A stretch of 64,000 bases of DNA from Chloroflexota bacterium (GTDB lineage: Bacteria > Chloroflexota > Anaerolineae > Aggregatilineales > Ch27). Both the position numbers and the translations under genes were made by a program. The notes under the pieces were generated by a model. That model was given only the letters and a program-made list of their open reading frames with translations, ran no database searches and was not told the DNA's origin. The stretch is taken from positions 1-64,000 of the forward strand of contig JAIOAT010000017.1 in the NCBI GenBank assembly GCA_019873685.1. The letters run 5' to 3'. Shown piece by piece: positions 8,075 through 17,172 of the stretch (position 1 is its first letter; each line of letters begins with the position of its first letter).

Positions 8075-8656
8075 TCATGCCAGCGATTCTCTCGCTCCTG
8101 CCACGGCGGGATGCTCCAGCACGCCGACAACCTGGAACCAGGGCAGCTCCGGGCCGGGGTTGTGGTAGAGCGTCATACCCAGGCGGCGCATCACCGCCTG
8201 GGAAGCGCTGTTGTCGTATTCGGTGGTGGCGACCAGCCGCCGGACGTTCAGCTCGGCGAAGGTGAACTCGACCAGCGCGCGGGCCGCTTCGGTGGCGTAA
8301 CCCTGGCGTTGATGCGCCGTCCGGATCGCCCAGAACAGCCCGAACTCCGGCGTGATCAGGTGCGGCCCTGCTTCGCCGCGCAGCGCTCCCCACGGCACGC
8401 CGGCGGGAACCAGCCCGACCGATCCAATCGCAACATCATCGCCGCGCAGGGCGACGGCATAATCGCCATAAGGCGGCTGGTACAGACGGGCCAGTTCGCG
8501 GTAGCTGGCGATCGTCCAATCCAGCCAGCGGCGGGTATCTTCCAGCGTGTCATCGCTGCCGAAGGCTTCCGCCATCAGGGCATGACGGGCCGCCAGATCG
8601 GCAGGCCGGTACTGGCGGATGACCAGCCGGGCGGTGTACAGAGGCGGGATGCTCAT
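8075..8656 (-). CDS. GNAT family N-acetyltransferase (RimJ/RimL type)
   Basis: Product of 193 residues. The pattern TARLVIRQYRPADL at the start, the acetyl-CoA loop AHQRQGYATEAARALV and the late NSASQAVMRRLGM are typical of the RimJ/RimL branch. GGAGGTCAT lies directly before ATG 8656. Downstream of pyrH by 73 nt and on the same strand. It could modify a ribosomal protein N-terminus or a small molecule; the sequence does not decide. Confidence 0.82.
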   Translation of the reverse strand: MSIPPLYTARLVIRQYRPADLAARHALMAEAFGSDDTLEDTRRWLDWTIASYRELARLYQPPYGDYAVALRGDDVAIGSVGLVPAGVPWGALRGEAGPHLITPEFGLFWAIRTAHQRQGYATEAARALVEFTFAELNVRRLVATTEYDNSASQAVMRRLGMTLYHNPGPELPWFQVVGVLEHPAVAGARESLA

Positions 8657-8729
8657 ATGACCTCCGGCGCTCTAAGGATGGCGTCCGGATCGTTGGCGCG
8701 GCGCCCGGCCAGGGCGGATGAGGCGGGCG

Positions 8730-9482
<753 letters not shown>

Positions 9483-9498
9483 TTATCGCGGTTGACGC

Positions 9499-9560
9499 GG
9501 CGCGTAAGTGTGGCGCACATGTGCAGCGCGCAAATGCGCGGCGCACACTTGCGCGGCGCA
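9499..9560. repeat. Four degenerate tandem copies of a GC-rich ~14-bp unit
   Basis: GGCGCGTAAGTGT (9499-9511), GGCGCACATGTGCA (9512-9525), GCGCGCAAATGCGC (9526-9539) and GGCGCACACTTGCGC (9540-9554) form a tandem array followed by GGCGCA. Each unit is itself nearly palindromic. It lies between the tsf terminator and pyrH, where the pyrH promoter or leader should be. Confidence 0.6.
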
Positions 9561-9596
9561 AAAAACGGGGGATCAGGTTAACCCCAATCCCCCGTT
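9560..9596 (-). terminator. Intrinsic terminator after tsf
   Basis: A 10-bp perfect stem (9564-9573 with 9587-9596) followed on the minus strand by six T. It begins 21 nt after the tsf stop codon. Confidence 0.85.
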
Positions 9597-9617
9597 CGGT
9601 CTTCATCGCAGCAACCT

Positions 9618-10235
9618 CTAGGCCTCGTCGCCTTCCGCCTGATCTTCGCCCAGGGCGAAGCGGGCAAAGCGGGAGATCTGGATGTTCTCGCCCAGGTCGG
9701 CGATAGCTTCCTGGATCAGGTCGGCGATCGTCTTGCTATCGTCCAGGAGGAATTCCTGTTCCAGCAGGACAAGGTCCTGGTAGAACTTGGTCATGCGGCC
9801 TTCGATGATCTTGTCAACGACGTTGGCCGGCTTGCCTTCCTCCAGGGCGCGCGCCCGCTGGGTGGCCTTTTCTTCCTCGACCAGGGCGGCGGGGATATCC
9901 TCGCGCCGGACGTAGCGGGGCGCCAGGTTAGCGATGTGCAGGGCCAGGTTGTGAGCCAGTTCCTGGAACCGCGGCGTCTTGGCCACGAAGTCCGTTTCGC
10001 AGTTCAGCTGCACCATCACGCCAACGCGACGGTTGTGGTGCAGGTAGGTTTCGATCAGCCCCTCATTGGTAGCCCGGCCCGCCTTCTTGGCGGCCTTGGC
10101 CAGACCCTTTTCCTTGAGGTACTGGGCAGCGCGTTCCATATCGCCGCCAAATTCCGTCAGGGCTTTCTTGCAATCCAGCGGTCCCGCGCCGGTTAGCTCG
10201 CGCAGTTCCTTGACCATGCTGGCAGTGATTTCCAT
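9618..10235 (-). CDS. tsf: Translation elongation factor Ts
   Basis: Product of 205 residues, the guanine-nucleotide exchange factor for EF-Tu. The N-terminal TSMV-type module is present (VKELRELTGAGPLDCKKAL) and the core shows NCETDFVAKTPRF, both signature regions. The length fits the shorter EF-Ts form with a reduced C-terminal part found in several phyla. ATG 10235 is chosen because MEITASMVKEL begins the conserved module; an in-frame codon at 10271 adds twelve unlikely residues. Confidence 0.95.
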   Translation of the reverse strand: MEITASMVKELRELTGAGPLDCKKALTEFGGDMERAAQYLKEKGLAKAAKKAGRATNEGLIETYLHHNRRVGVMVQLNCETDFVAKTPRFQELAHNLALHIANLAPRYVRREDIPAALVEEEKATQRARALEEGKPANVVDKIIEGRMTKFYQDLVLLEQEFLLDDSKTIADLIQEAIADLGENIQISRFARFALGEDQAEGDEA

Positions 10236-10346
10236 AGAATGTGATCCTCTGTTTTCCCGCTGCAGCGCCATTCAGGACGCCGCAGGTGATTGAACACAAC
10301 GCGCGTTTGCGCCTGGAAACCATCCGTAAGAACGGCGACATTCAGG

Positions 10347-10365
10347 GCCGGGGGCTACCCCCGGC
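10347..10365 (-). other. GC-rich hairpin between rpsB and tsf
   Basis: GCCGGGGG (10347-10354), loop CTA, CCCCCGGC (10358-10365): a perfect 8-bp stem. There is no T-run on the minus strand, so it is more likely an RNA stability or partial-stop element than a terminator. It lies 29 nt after the rpsB stop. Confidence 0.55.
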
Positions 10366-10394
10366 GGCCTCCGCCGACTTACGGACAGTCGATC

Positions 10395-11231
10395 CTAGCG
10401 TTCGTCCTCGTCTTCGAAGAGATTCTCAATCCCGCGGAGATTAGCCAGGGTGGAAGCACCCAGGTAATCTTCCTCATCCTCGTAATCTTCTTCCCGCACC
10501 CGGTAATCCTGGGTTGGCGCGGCGACTTCGTCTTCCTCGTACACCTTGCGCATATCCAGGCCTTCCAGGACGGCGTCAGCGATGGTCTTGGTGATCAGGC
10601 GGATAGCGCGGATGGCGTCATCGTTGCCGGCGATGATGTAGTCCACGACATCCGGATCGCAGTTGGTGTCGACCACGGCGATGACCGGGATGTTGAGCGT
10701 GTTGGCTTCCTTGATTGCGGTCGCTTCCCGGTTGACATCGATCACAAAGAGCAGGTCGGGCAGGGTCTTCATGTCGCGGATACCGCCCAGACGTTCCTGC
10801 AGACCGGCCACCTCGCGGCTGAGCAGGAGCGCTTCCTTCTTGGTCAGGCGGTCCCACGCGCCGGAGTCACGCTCGGCTTCCAGGCGCTTAAGGGCGTCAA
10901 TGCGCTCGTGGATGGTGCGCCAGTTGGTGAGCGTGCCACCCAGCCAGCGCTGGTTGACATAGGGCATCTGGCAGCGGGTTGCTTCCTGGGCGATTGTTTC
11001 CTGCGCCTGGCGCTTGGTCCCGACGAACAGAAGGGTGCCGCCACGGGCGACGGTATCGCGCACCACCTCGTAAGCTTTGTCGATCTGCGGGACGGTCTGC
11101 TGCAGGTCGATGATGTGGATGCCGTTGCGCTCGGTGAAGATGTACGGCTTCATCTTGGGGTTCCAGCGCCGGGCGCGATGCCCGAAGTGGACGCCCGTTT
11201 CCAGCAGGCTCTTCATGGATACCACAGACAT
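10395..11231 (-). CDS. rpsB: 30S ribosomal protein S2
   Basis: Product of 278 residues. S2 signatures are clear: [24 protein letters not shown] near the N-terminus, [17 protein letters not shown] and [14 protein letters not shown]. The C-terminus carries an acidic extension (many D and E, about the last 45 residues) longer than in E. coli S2. It begins the rpsB-tsf order. Its 5' region contains a terminator-like hairpin at 11287-11307 that may regulate it. Confidence 0.96.
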   Translation of the reverse strand: MSVVSMKSLLETGVHFGHRARRWNPKMKPYIFTERNGIHIIDLQQTVPQIDKAYEVVRDTVARGGTLLFVGTKRQAQETIAQEATRCQMPYVNQRWLGGTLTNWRTIHERIDALKRLEAERDSGAWDRLTKKEALLLSREVAGLQERLGGIRDMKTLPDLLFVIDVNREATAIKEANTLNIPVIAVVDTNCDPDVVDYIIAGNDDAIRAIRLITKTIADAVLEGLDMRKVYEEDEVAAPTQDYRVREEDYEDEEDYLGASTLANLRGIENLFEDEDER

Positions 11232-11286
11232 GGGTGAGTCCTCCAGCTAATTGTGTTTAGGCGTTCACGCCCGTCACCCCGCGCGG

Positions 11287-11307
11287 AAAACCCGCGTCTT
11301 ACGCGGG
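11287..11307 (-). terminator. Intrinsic terminator/attenuator in the rpsB upstream region
   Basis: On the minus strand CCCGCGT-AAG-ACGCGGG is a perfect 7-bp stem (11301-11307 with 11291-11297) followed by TTTT (11287-11290). It lies 56 nt before the rpsB start and 176 nt after the anti-sigma stop. It either ends the anti-sigma transcript or works as an attenuator in the rpsB leader. A second hairpin, GGGCTGC/GCAGCCC, lies upstream at 11340-11359. Confidence 0.7.
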
Positions 11308-11339
11308 CAACACAGACGCAGTCGGGGCGTGTGAGATTA

Positions 11340-11359
11340 GGGCTGCCTCAGCGCAGCCC
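11340..11359 (-). other. Hairpin upstream of rpsB
   Basis: GGGCTGC (11340-11346) and GCAGCCC (11353-11359) form a 7-bp stem with a 6-nt loop. It lies 33 nt upstream of the terminator-like hairpin and could be part of an S2-responsive leader RNA or of the end of the anti-sigma transcript. Confidence 0.45.
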
Positions 11360-11482
11360 GGAGGGGTATTCTAGCCGATTGCCGGGGGGGATTCAAGGGC
11401 AAAATCCTGCCCCGCCGGGAGGCCAGCAGCCCGGCACCGCAACGCCGGGGGAACGCCTTATGCAGGTTGCAGCGCAGCGGTG

Positions 11483-11776
11483 TTACCCTTCCGTTGCGTC
11501 GGGCGGTTCGCTGGCAATGAAGTCTTCCAGCTTGAGCGTCTTGTACAGCCGCACGCGGACATCCTGCGGCAGATCGGGCGCGGGCGCGGTGTGATACAGC
11601 TCGATTGTCCTGGTCAGTGTATTGACCACAATCCGGCAATTCTCGCACTCCGCCATGTGCGCCTCGATCGCCCGGCACAGGGCGTCATCCAGCTCACCAT
11701 CCACGTAGTCCGACAGGCTGGAAAGCAGGCGGCGGCATTCACTCCGGTCGTGGTCATGCTGGGTATGCTCGGTCAT
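11483..11776 (-). CDS. Soluble zinc-finger (ZAS/zf-HC2 type) anti-sigma factor
   Basis: Product of 97 residues. The anti-sigma zinc motif H40-x3-C44-x2-C47 is present, together with upstream C14 and C34, and the N-terminus is His-rich. No membrane helix is seen, so it is probably a cytoplasmic anti-sigma of the RsrA/ChrR sort that responds to redox or metals. An in-frame GTG at 11800 is an alternative start; neither has a strong ribosome site. It is the third gene after an ECF sigma gene and a secreted hydrolase on the same strand, so it is probably the partner of that sigma. Confidence 0.75.
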   Translation of the reverse strand: MTEHTQHDHDRSECRRLLSSLSDYVDGELDDALCRAIEAHMAECENCRIVVNTLTRTIELYHTAPAPDLPQDVRVRLYKTLKLEDFIASEPPDATEG

Positions 11777-11865
11777 TCCCTGACTTCTGCTTTCTCTCAC
11801 GCCGCAGCGGCGCGGCGCTAATTTACTCTGTTAGGTGCAACAGGGCGCATTTGGTTGCAGGCCGG

Positions 11866-13125
11866 TTATTCTTCGCTCTCGCGCCGGTAGATCACCCCGG
11901 TAAAGTCGACCGCCGCTGGCCGGAGCGCCGCCGCAGCGTCCGGGTCATCGTTCAGGTACGCCAGCAGGAAGGCGGTGGACAGGTGGTTGATCAGGTCGTG
12001 GGCGCGGGCCATGTCCCACACGGCATCGGAGCAACGGCTGTACTGCCCCAGGCGGATGGCTGCCTCGCTGCAGGCATCCACAAACAGGTAGTGGGAGGCG
12101 TTCTCGAATACAGCCAGAATCCGCTCGCTGCTGGCGATGTCGTGGTAGATGGCGTAAGCGTCGCGCTGGGGGTAGGTTGTGGTATCCGCCGAGCCAACCA
12201 GCACCAGCGCCGGGACCTCAAGCGCGGCCAGACCTGCCGGGCCGAAGATCGGCCCATTATAGGGCGCCATCAGCACTACCGCGTCGATGCGCGGATCGGT
12301 GGTGGGTGGCCACAGGCCATCGGGTGGGGCATCGAAACCGCGCAGCGCGGCGATCTGGGCCTCTGCTTCCCGGACGAAGCAGACTTCCCGCCGCAACTGC
12401 AAACGGTCACGTTCGGGCGCGGGAAGATCGGCGGCGAGGGGGCTGAGCTGCGGATCGCGGCACCAGGCATCCAGGGCGGCAAAGTCCAGCCGTGCGCCCC
12501 CGGCAGCCAGGGCGGTATAGCCGCCGAAAGAGTGCCCGGCGATGGCGATACGCTCCATATCCACCAGCCCGGCTAGCGGCCCAGCGGCGGCGTTGACCTC
12601 GTCCAGGTAGGCGATCTGGCGCAGGATATCCAGCGGACGGGTGGCAAAGTTGCGGATCATCCCGTTGAGGGTATCCGCCGGGGCGCGCAGGGCATCCAGC
12701 AGGGTATTGCCGGGGTGATCGGCGGCCAGCACGACGAAGCCATACGAGGCCAGGTGCTCGGTCAGGTACAGGCTCTGGTAGCGTATCCCGCCGCTGCCGT
12801 GGGAGAAGATGACCAGCGGGTAGGGGCCATGTTCGGTATCTGGCGGAGCATCCCGCAGAGCGCGGCCCGGCAGAAAGAACAGCCCGACCCGGTAACGGGT
12901 TGATTCTTCTGCTCCCTCCGGGTTAAGGGCGGGATACCAGATGGTCGCCTCCAGCGGCCCGATTTCCACCCCCGCCGTCTCCCCCGTCGGGATCGTGATC
13001 TCCTGCGTGCCGACCGGATATGGCCCGCGCCGAGCGTAGGGTGGGGCATCCGGTCGCTGGGCCTGAACAGCCAGCGGCGTGAGGAAGATCGCCAGGATCG
13101 CCAGGGATAACCACCGTGTACGCAT
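11866..13125 (-). CDS. Secreted alpha/beta hydrolase (PAF-acetylhydrolase/lipase-like)
   Basis: Product of 419 residues with a signal peptide (MRTRWLSLAILAIFL ... AVQAQ). The nucleophile elbow is GHSFGG. A later strand with LVGSADTTTYP offers the acid, and NASHYLF the catalytic histidine. The family resembles platelet-activating-factor acetylhydrolase-like and dienelactone-hydrolase-like enzymes that cut ester bonds. The frame is open to 13206, but the signal peptide start at 13125 and the overlap with the sigma gene make 13125 right. It lies between an ECF sigma factor and an anti-sigma factor. Confidence 0.8.
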   Translation of the reverse strand: MRTRWLSLAILAIFLTPLAVQAQRPDAPPYARRGPYPVGTQEITIPTGETAGVEIGPLEATIWYPALNPEGAEESTRYRVGLFFLPGRALRDAPPDTEHGPYPLVIFSHGSGGIRYQSLYLTEHLASYGFVVLAADHPGNTLLDALRAPADTLNGMIRNFATRPLDILRQIAYLDEVNAAAGPLAGLVDMERIAIAGHSFGGYTALAAGGARLDFAALDAWCRDPQLSPLAADLPAPERDRLQLRREVCFVREAEAQIAALRGFDAPPDGLWPPTTDPRIDAVVLMAPYNGPIFGPAGLAALEVPALVLVGSADTTTYPQRDAYAIYHDIASSERILAVFENASHYLFVDACSEAAIRLGQYSRCSDAVWDMARAHDLINHLSTAFLLAYLNDDPDAAAALRPAAVDFTGVIYRRESEE

Positions 13126-13171
13126 GGAAGTACATCCTTTCAGTAGCAGAGGGAAGACTTGCCAGCCGGCG

Positions 13172-13807
13172 TCAGGTGGTGGGGGTGATGGGTTCGCCGG
13201 TTTCACTGGAGATCGCGCTGCGGGCGAAGTAGGCGGAGAGCCGTTCGCGCAGGGCCAGCCGGGCGCGCATCAGCCGCGTTTTGACCGCCGGGACGCTCAG
13301 GCCGAGCGCGTCGGCGGTCTCGCGGGTGCTCAGACCCTCGATGTCGCGCAGCACAAACACAACGCGCAGGCTTTCCGGCAGGGCGTCGATGGCAGCGCGC
13401 ATTTCCGCGCGGGCTTCATCGCTGAGCAGATCGCGTTCCGGCAGGCAGCAGAAGTCAAAGAACTGGCGTGGAATCTCGTCGCCTTCTTCAGTTTCCAGGG
13501 GGGAATCCAGGGAGAAGGTGGCCGGTTCCTTCTTGCGCAGCTGCATCAGGGCGGTATTGTTGGCGATACGGTACAGCCACGTGCCCAGCTGGGAGCGGCC
13601 CTCAAAGCGATCGATGGCGCGGAAGGCGCTGAGGAATGTTTCCTGGAGCACGTCTTCCGCAGCGGCTTCGTCGCCCATCAGGCGCAGGGCCAGGTTATAG
13701 ATTCGCCCGGCGTAACGCTCGACCATCTCGGCATAGGCCGCCTGGTCGCCCGCCTGTAGCCGCCGGATCAGGTCCTGCTCGTCGTTGGTGATCGCGGTCG
13801 TACTCAT
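13172..13807 (-). CDS. ECF RNA polymerase sigma factor (RpoE-like)
   Basis: Product of about 211 residues. Sigma-2 region: LALRLMGDEAAAEDVLQETF with the conserved DxxQETF; region 2.4: GTWLYRIANN; region 4: ESLRVVFVLRDIEGLSTRETADALGLSVPAVKTRLMRAR. Start codons at 13807 and 13819 are both possible. A TAGAAT box on the minus strand (13857-13862) fits a -10 element. It leads a three-gene unit: sigma, secreted hydrolase, zinc anti-sigma. Confidence 0.92.
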   Translation of the reverse strand: MSTTAITNDEQDLIRRLQAGDQAAYAEMVERYAGRIYNLALRLMGDEAAAEDVLQETFLSAFRAIDRFEGRSQLGTWLYRIANNTALMQLRKKEPATFSLDSPLETEEGDEIPRQFFDFCCLPERDLLSDEARAEMRAAIDALPESLRVVFVLRDIEGLSTRETADALGLSVPAVKTRLMRARLALRERLSAYFARSAISSETGEPITPTT

Positions 13808-14005
13808 ACTGAAGACCATACCACGTTCAGGCCGGGGGGAAAAGACTACGGCAAGGATTCTAGGCTGTTTCTTATGCAACGCCGCGCCGGGCGGAGCATC
13901 TAAACCAAGCAGATTGGGTCATCACGCGGGGCAACGGCGGCCCTGGCTTGTCCGCCGCAACGCCTCAAGTGCGCAACGGGATTGCTGCCGGGAGGACGCT
14001 GAACC

Positions 14006-14596
14006 ATGACCACACGATCCGCGCGTCGCCATCGCCGACGGACGCTGTTGACCACCCTGGCTTCTCCGCCTGCCCTGCTGGCGATCGGTCTGCTGCTCAT
14101 CGTCGCCGGGGTGATCGCCGCCGCCAGCCCATCGACAGGGGGCGCGGCGGAGCCGGTTACGCGGGAGGGCCTGCAGGCAGCGGCGCCCGATTTTTCCCTG
14201 CCAGCACCGGATGGCCGCGGCACACTGAGGCTGAGCGACTTCCGGGGCCGCTACGTGCTGGTCAACTTCTGGGCGACCTGGTGCCCGCCCTGCCGGGCGG
14301 AACTGCCTGATCTGGCCGCCTACTACGCCGACCATGCCGCGGAGGGATTCGTGCTGATCGGTGTCAACGAGCAGGAGCCGCCGGAGACGGTCAGCGGTTA
14401 CCTGGCGGCGCAGCGGCTGAACTTCCCGGTGGCGCTGGACATGGAAGGGGTCGTTATGGCAGACTATGGCGTGACCGGACTGCCTTCCTCCTTCCTGATC
14501 AATCCAGCCGGGCAGATCGTTCAGATGTGGACGGGCATGATCTCCCGCGCCACGCTGGAGCGTGCCGTCACGCCGCGCCTGGGCGGGCAGGGCTGA
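14006..14596 (+). CDS. Membrane-anchored TlpA/ResA-like thioredoxin
   Basis: Product of 196 residues. A basic N-terminus is followed by one membrane helix (about 20-42), so the rest faces outside. The redoxin domain shows APDFSLPAPDG, then the active site WATWCPPC (C93 and C96) and the cis-proline loop GLPSSFLINPAG. Members keep extracytoplasmic thiols reduced, for example in cytochrome c maturation. GGAGG lies ten bases before ATG 14006. No cytochrome genes are adjacent. Confidence 0.88.
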   Translation: MTTRSARRHRRRTLLTTLASPPALLAIGLLLIVAGVIAAASPSTGGAAEPVTREGLQAAAPDFSLPAPDGRGTLRLSDFRGRYVLVNFWATWCPPCRAELPDLAAYYADHAAEGFVLIGVNEQEPPETVSGYLAAQRLNFPVALDMEGVVMADYGVTGLPSSFLINPAGQIVQMWTGMISRATLERAVTPRLGGQG

Positions 14597-14687
14597 ATGC
14601 GCTCCGCGGTGACCCCCATTCATGGATAAGCGTCAATTTGGAGGGCAGGCTGGGCCGCGCCTTCCGGCACAGAAGATGGAGAGTACC

Positions 14688-15128
14688 ATGGCGAACAAAG
14701 TAGCGAAGGTCGTCTGGAAAGGCGATATGACGTTTGAGGGTCTGGGCAGCACCTGGCCCGGCGGGATCATCCCCCTCGACGCTGAGGAGGCGGTCGGCGG
14801 GCATGACCGCGGTTTCCGCCCGCTGGAGCTGTTGCTGGTCGCGCTGGCCGGTTGCACGGCGATGGACGTGATCAGCATCCTGCGCAAGAAGCAGCAAACC
14901 GTCACCGCCTTCGAGGTCGAAGTCGAGGGCATCCAGGTGGAGGAACACCCGCGTTACTTTGGCACGATCAACGTGGTGTACCGGGTGACCGGCCACAATG
15001 TGGATGAAAAGGCGGTTGCCCGCGCCATTGAGCTTTCTGAGACCAAGTATTGCGGCGCTTCGGCCATGCTGCGGGAAAAGGCGCGGATCACCAGCCGCTA
15101 CGAAATCCTGGAGGCCGAGCAGGTCTGA
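14688..15128 (+). CDS. OsmC/Ohr family protein
   Basis: Product of 146 residues. The start MANKVAKVVWKGDMTFEG and the LLVALAGCTAMDVISIL helix with the conserved cysteine are typical of OsmC-like thiol peroxidases; the second cysteine lies in SETKYCGASAML. Such enzymes reduce organic hydroperoxides. ATG 14688 follows GGAG with 7 nt between. An intrinsic terminator follows the gene. It lies 91 nt after the thioredoxin-like gene, a plausible redox pairing. Confidence 0.88.
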   Translation: MANKVAKVVWKGDMTFEGLGSTWPGGIIPLDAEEAVGGHDRGFRPLELLLVALAGCTAMDVISILRKKQQTVTAFEVEVEGIQVEEHPRYFGTINVVYRVTGHNVDEKAVARAIELSETKYCGASAMLREKARITSRYEILEAEQV

Positions 15129-15151
15129 GAGCTGGTTGTTCTGGCAGCGCC

Positions 15152-15190
15152 CACGCCCCGGCGGAGCGATCCACCGGGGCGTGTATTTTT
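15152..15190 (+). terminator. Intrinsic terminator after the OsmC gene
   Basis: A 10-bp perfect stem, 15152-15161 with 15174-15183, followed by TATTTTT. It lies 23 nt past the OsmC stop. Confidence 0.85.
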
Positions 15191-15244
15191 CGCTCGTGGG
15201 GGGGGACAGGGACAATTGGGCTGATTCAGTGACCCCTAACATGG

Positions 15245-15250
15245 TACAAT
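15245..15250 (+). promoter_or_regulatory. Possible -10 box (TACAAT) for the Elp3 gene
   Basis: TACAAT lies 37 nt upstream of ATG 15288 and after the previous terminator, so a promoter must be here. No clear -35 is seen. Confidence 0.4.
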
Positions 15251-15287
15251 CACCCTCCAGCCCGGCACGGGAGGAGTCATTGCCGCC

Positions 15288-17132
15288 ATGTCACCCAAGC
15301 GCCACTACCGTCCTGACCTCGACCTGGACGCCTACCGCGAGCCGCTGCTCGCCATCCTGCGCGAGCTGATCGCCGCCCCGCAGATCACGCCGCAGGTGAT
15401 CAGCCGCGTCCTGCACCGCCACCCCCGCGATGGCCGCGACCTGTTCCGCCGGGAGGATATTGTCCGTGCCTACCACGCCTTCGCCGGGACGGATGGCCTG
15501 CCGCCCTTCGACCCCGCCGTGCTGGAGCGCATCCGCCTCAAGCCGGTGCGCACCCATTCCGGCGTGACGCCGGTCACCGTCCTGACCAAGCCGTTTCCCT
15601 GCCCCGGCGAATGCATCTTCTGCCCGAACGACGTGCGGATGCCCAAGAGCTATGTCACGGGGGAACCGGGCGCGCTGCGGGCTGCGCAGAACAGCTTTGA
15701 CCCCTACCTGCAGACGATCACCCGCCTGCGGGCCTATACCAGCATCGGCCATCCCACCGCCAAGATCGAGCTGATCATCCTGGGCGGAACGTGGTCGTTC
15801 TACCCGGAGAGCTACCAGATCTGGTTCGTCAAGCGCATCTTCGACGCGCTCAATGATTTCAGCCGCGGCCCGGACTACGCTGACCGCGAATTCGACGCGG
15901 TGGAGGCCGCCCTGCGTGCTGCGTCGCAGCTTCACCCGGCCAACCAGGCCGTCGGTATCAGCGTGGATGGGCGGAACCTGTCCCGCACCTACAACCAGAT
16001 CGTGCAGGATATTTACCGCGCGGAACTGGCCCGTTCCCGTTCGGAGGCGGCGGCCATCGCCAGCGGCGCAAAGGAGCGCACGATCCTCGATGAATACGCC
16101 ACCTGGGACGAGCTGGCCGCCGCCCAGCGCCGCAATGAGACCGCCGCCTGCCGCTGTGTGGGGCTGGTGGTGGAAACGCGGCCCGATTATCTCTCCATCG
16201 AAGAAGCCCTGCGCATCCGGCGGCTGGGCGGCACCAAGGTACAGATCGGCATCCAGAGCCTGAACGATGAGGTATTGCGGCTCAACCGGCGCGGGCACGA
16301 TGTGGCGGCCACACAGCGGGCGATCACGCTGCTGCGCCAGGCCGGATTCAAGATTCACGGCCACTGGATGCCTAACCTCTACGGCTCCAATCCGGAGGCA
16401 GACAAGGCCGATTACGCCCGGCTGTTCGATGACCCGGCCATCCGCCCGGACGAGCTGAAGATTTACCCGTGCTCGCTGCTGGAGAGCGCGGAATTGATGC
16501 ACTACTACGAAGCAGGGGAGTGGCGACCCTATACCCACGAGGAACTGCTGCATGTGCTGACGGCCTGTTTCCGCCGCACGCCGGAGTACTGCCGCCTGAC
16601 CCGTGTCGTCCGTGATATCCCCTCGACGGAGATCGTCGTCGGCAACCGGCTGACCAACTTCCGCCAGCTGGTGGAACAGGCGCTGGCCGCCAGCGGCGAG
16701 CGCAGCCCGGACATTCGCGGGCGGGAGATTCGTGGGCGGCAGGTTGCGCCGGAAGAGTTGCACCTGGATGAGCTGTGGTATACCGCCGGGGCCGGGCAGG
16801 AGGTCTTCCTGCAGTACATCACTGCCGGGCGGGACATCGCCGCTTTTCTGCGCCTGAGCCTGCCGGAGCAGCCGCCGCTTACCGACGAACTGCGCGACGC
16901 AGCCATGATCCGCGAGGTGCATGTCTACGGCCAGTCGGTGGCGATCGGTCAGAGCGTGCCGGGCAAGGCCCAGCACATCGGCCTGGGGACGGCGCTGATC
17001 GAGCGGGCCGCGGCCATCGCGCGGGCGCGCGGCTATCGCCGCCTGGCCGTGATCTCGGCTGTGGGCACACGGGAATACTACCGCGCGCGCGGCTTCGTGG
17101 ATGGCGATCTCTACCAGGTGCGGACGCTATAG
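15288..17132 (+). CDS. Elp3-type radical SAM/GNAT tRNA uridine-34 modification enzyme
   Basis: Product of 614 residues. The radical-SAM cluster motif is C105-x3-C109-x2-C112 (CPGECIFC), followed by PKSYVTGEP; the C-terminal GNAT domain has GLGTALIERAAAIARARGYRR and ends in YYRARGF. In archaea and eukaryotes Elp3 starts carboxymethyl-type modification of wobble U34, and single-subunit bacterial Elp3 proteins are known. No other Elongator subunit is nearby. GGAGGAG lies upstream of ATG 15288. Confidence 0.92.
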   Translation: MSPKRHYRPDLDLDAYREPLLAILRELIAAPQITPQVISRVLHRHPRDGRDLFRREDIVRAYHAFAGTDGLPPFDPAVLERIRLKPVRTHSGVTPVTVLTKPFPCPGECIFCPNDVRMPKSYVTGEPGALRAAQNSFDPYLQTITRLRAYTSIGHPTAKIELIILGGTWSFYPESYQIWFVKRIFDALNDFSRGPDYADREFDAVEAALRAASQLHPANQAVGISVDGRNLSRTYNQIVQDIYRAELARSRSEAAAIASGAKERTILDEYATWDELAAAQRRNETAACRCVGLVVETRPDYLSIEEALRIRRLGGTKVQIGIQSLNDEVLRLNRRGHDVAATQRAITLLRQAGFKIHGHWMPNLYGSNPEADKADYARLFDDPAIRPDELKIYPCSLLESAELMHYYEAGEWRPYTHEELLHVLTACFRRTPEYCRLTRVVRDIPSTEIVVGNRLTNFRQLVEQALAASGERSPDIRGREIRGRQVAPEELHLDELWYTAGAGQEVFLQYITAGRDIAAFLRLSLPEQPPLTDELRDAAMIREVHVYGQSVAIGQSVPGKAQHIGLGTALIERAAAIARARGYRRLAVISAVGTREYYRARGFVDGDLYQVRTL

Positions 17133-17172
17133 GAGCCGGGCAACTCCGCGCCGTGATCGGATGGCGCGGCCT

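Noticed and set aside
9499-9560. CRISPR-like array
   Set aside because: Units are only about 14 bp, degenerate and contiguous, without spacers.
15291-16976. 561-residue open frame antisense to the Elp3 gene
   Set aside because: Shadow of Elp3, with a low-complexity sequence and no ribosome site.
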